Below are positions 4,299 through 6,060 of a stretch of 6,060 nt of DNA, in pieces. Within the stretch, counting starts at the first letter, position 1, and the number at the start of each line of letters is the position of its first letter. The DNA lies in the NCBI GenBank assembly GCA_021780275.1, contig JAJXZC010000206.1:1-6060 (forward strand), written 5' to 3'. The translations under genes were made by a program, and so were the position numbers. Under the pieces are notes generated by a model. It was given only the letters and a program-made list of their open reading frames with translations, was not told the DNA's origin and did not search any database. Source of the stretch: Pseudomonadota bacterium. Lineage in GTDB: Bacteria > Pseudomonadota > Alphaproteobacteria > Parvibaculales > Parvibaculaceae.

Positions 4299-6060
4299 TC
4301 GGGCGTCTCATTTCCTGGTCGGCGCGCAATCTTTTCCTGATCTTCATCGGGACGATCTTTGTCGTCGTCGCCGGCGTCATGGCCTTGCGCACTCTGCCGC
4401 TCGACGCCCTGCCCGATCTCTCGGACGTTCAGGTCATCATCTATACCGAAGTTCCCGGGCAGGCGCCGCAGGTGGTCGAGGATCAGGTCACCTATCCGCT
4501 GGCCAGCGCCATGCTCACCGTGCCGCGCTCGAAAGTGGTGCGCGGCTTCTCCTTCTTCGGCGTATCCTTCGTCTACATCATTTTCGAGGACGGGACCGAC
4601 CTCTATTGGGCGCGCTCCCGCGTCCTCGAATATCTCTCGGCGGCGGGAAAGCAATTGCCGGCCGGCGTGACGCCGGTCCTGGGGCCGGACGCAACCGGCG
4701 TCGGCTGGGTCTATCAATATGCGCTCGTGGCGAAAGAAATGACGCTCGCCGAACTGCGTTCGCTGCAGGACTGGACCATTCGCTACGGCCTTTCCAAGGC
4801 CGAAGGCGTGGCCGAGGTCGCCAGCGTCGGGGGCTTCGTCAAGCAATATAACGTTGTCGTCGACCCGCACCGCTTGCAGGAACTCGGGATCCCTTTGCAA
4901 AAGGTGCAGGACGCCATCCGCGCCAGCAACCGGGATGTCGGCGGGCGTACGGTCGAGCTTTCCGAATTCGAGTTCATGGTGCGCGGGCGGGGCTATCTGC
5001 GCGGCGTATCCGACCTCGAAAACATCGTGTTGCGCTCCGACAACGGCACGCCGCTGCGGCTCAAGGATGTCGCGCGGGTCGAGATCGGCCCGGACGAGCG
5101 GCGCGGGATCGCCGAACTGAATGGCGAGGGCGAAGTCGCGACCGGCATCGCCATCCAGCGCTTCGGCGCCAATGCGCTCACCGTGATCGACAATGTCAAG
5201 GCGACCCTGGCGCAGATGTCGTCGAGCCTGCCCAAAGGCGTGAAGATCCTCCCGGTCTACGACCGCTCGCAGCTGATCGACGCCGCGATCGAGACGCTGA
5301 AACACACCTTGTTCGAGGAAAGCGTCATCGTCGCGCTGGTCTGCGTGATTTTCCTGCTCCATGTGCGCAGCGCGCTGGTCGCCATCATCATGCTGCCGGT
5401 CGGCGTGTTGATGGCTTTCGCCGCGATGAAGGCGCTCGGGCTCGGCGCCAATATCATGAGCCTGGGCGGAATCGCCATCGCCGTTGGGGCGATGGTGGAC
5501 GCGGCAATCGTCATGATCGAGAACGCCCACAAACGGCTGGAACGCGCGCCACACGGCAAGCCAAGGCTCGACATCATGATCGAAGCCGCGACCGAAGTCG
5601 GCCCGGCTTTGTTCTTCAGTCTTCTGGTCATCACCGTCTCCTTCCTGCCGATTTTCACGCTGGAGGCGCAGGAAGGGCGGCTGTTCGGCCCGCTTGCCTA
5701 TACCAAGACCTTTTCGATGGCGGCGGCGGCGATCCTGTCGGTGACGCTGGTTCCGGCGCTGATGGTGATTTTCGTGCGGGGAAAAATCATTCCGGAGCAC
5801 AAGAATCCGATCAACAAATTCCTGATCTGGATTTATCGCCCCGTGATCCGGGCGGTTCTGCGCGCCAAGGTGTTGACGATCCTGCTGGCGGTCGCGGCTC
5901 TAGCGGCAACGGTGTGGCCAGCGCGCCAGATCGGCAGCGAATTCATGCCGACGCTCAACGAAGGCACGCTGCTTTACATGCCGACGACCCTGCCAGGCCT
6001 TTCGGTCACCAAGGCGGCTGAACTGCTCCAGAAACAGGACCAGATCATCAAGAGCTTCCC
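4295..6060 (+). CDS. cusA: CusA-type Cu(I)/Ag(I) RND efflux pump, N-terminal 588 residues
   Basis: Inner-membrane heavy-metal RND (HME-RND) transporter that exports Cu(I)/Ag(I) using the proton gradient, as a trimer with CusB. The frame is open at the right edge; family members have about 1,040-1,060 residues, so a little over half is here. Membrane helix 1 is at 12-32, then the first periplasmic domain (PLDALPDLSDVQVIIYTEVP at 35-54) runs to about 335, and helices follow at about 338-356, 360-380, 386-410, 436-455, 470-495 and 525-542. GAMVDAAIVMIEN at 398-410 carries the proton-relay Asp402, matching E. coli CusA Asp405, and separates the copper/silver class from CzcA-type pumps. Relay methionines 388, 400, 407, 475 and 490 match E. 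coli 391, 403, 410, 486 and 501, and Met562 (LYMPTTLPG) matches Met573 of the three-Met site, all by recalled alignment. E. coli Met271 is replaced by Glu268. ATG 4295 has GGAGG seven bases upstream and overlaps the cusB stop by four bases. Confidence 0.95.
   Translation, partial: MIGRLISWSARNLFLIFIGTIFVVVAGVMALRTLPLDALPDLSDVQVIIYTEVPGQAPQVVEDQVTYPLASAMLTVPRSKVVRGFSFFGVSFVYIIFEDGTDLYWARSRVLEYLSAAGKQLPAGVTPVLGPDATGVGWVYQYALVAKEMTLAELRSLQDWTIRYGLSKAEGVAEVASVGGFVKQYNVVVDPHRLQELGIPLQKVQDAIRASNRDVGGRTVELSEFEFMVRGRGYLRGVSDLENIVLRSDNGTPLRLKDVARVEIGPDERRGIAELNGEGEVATGIAIQRFGANALTVIDNVKATLAQMSSSLPKGVKILPVYDRSQLIDAAIETLKHTLFEESVIVALVCVIFLLHVRSALVAIIMLPVGVLMAFAAMKALGLGANIMSLGGIAIAVGAMVDAAIVMIENAHKRLERAPHGKPRLDIMIEAATEVGPALFFSLLVITVSFLPIFTLEAQEGRLFGPLAYTKTFSMAAAAILSVTLVPALMVIFVRGKIIPEHKNPINKFLIWIYRPVIRAVLRAKVLTILLAVAALAATVWPARQIGSEFMPTLNEGTLLYMPTTLPGLSVTKAAELLQKQDQIIKSF

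Noticed and set aside
4159..4851. 230-codon + strand frame across the cusB/cusA junction
   Set aside because: It overlaps two well-supported genes in another frame and its product is Arg/Ser-rich, as is typical of a shifted GC-rich frame.
4163..5800. 545-codon open frame on the minus strand opposite cusA
   Set aside because: It mirrors the conserved CusA frame; the product is a charged Asp/His/Arg-rich sequence with no recognisable domain.
1..6060. tRNA, rRNA, CRISPR array, insertion sequence or phage genes
   Set aside because: I found no cloverleaf-like pattern, no regularly spaced repeats, no transposase or integrase motifs and no terminal inverted repeats in the window.

Overview
The window reads as high-GC alphaproteobacterial DNA, most likely from a Rhizobiales-type methylotroph or relative. 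That placement is an inference from codon use (strong preference for G/C at third positions), the DUF3141 protein and the style of the CusB/CusA sequences; nothing here fixes the genus. All supported genes lie on the + strand, and no stretch above 300 bases lacks a gene.

Layout: (1) 1-128, the last 41 codons of an isoprenylcysteine-methyltransferase-like membrane protein. (2) 161-2116, a complete DUF3141 protein, an alpha/beta-hydrolase-fold relative of polyhydroxyalkanoate (PHA) synthases with a cysteine nucleophile. (3) 2117-2311, a short intergenic stretch with a pair of 9-base direct repeats, an AT-rich patch that may be a promoter, and a doubtful 68-codon ORF (2094-2300). (4) 2312-2656, a small secreted protein rich in Cys, His and Met that I cannot assign to a family. 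(5) 2657-2750, an intercistronic stretch with two possible hairpins. (6) 2751-4298, CusB, the periplasmic adaptor of a Cu(I)/Ag(I) efflux pump, with three tandem N-terminal metal-binding repeats. (7) 4295-6060, CusA, the RND pump, open at the right edge after 588 codons.

The small secreted protein, CusB and CusA probably form one metal-efflux operon. CusB and CusA overlap by four bases (ATGA). The model is that the periplasmic small protein and the CusB repeats bind Cu(I)/Ag(I) and hand it to the methionine relay of CusA, which expels it through a CusC/TolC-type channel. No outer-membrane channel gene, CusF and no metal-responsive regulator is visible in the window; they may lie downstream or elsewhere. 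The two left-hand genes appear to be a separate unit.

The most interesting points are the unassigned metal-ligand-rich exported protein in front of cusBA, the triple metal-binding module in CusB, and a glutamate in CusA where E. coli, as I recall it, has a relay methionine.
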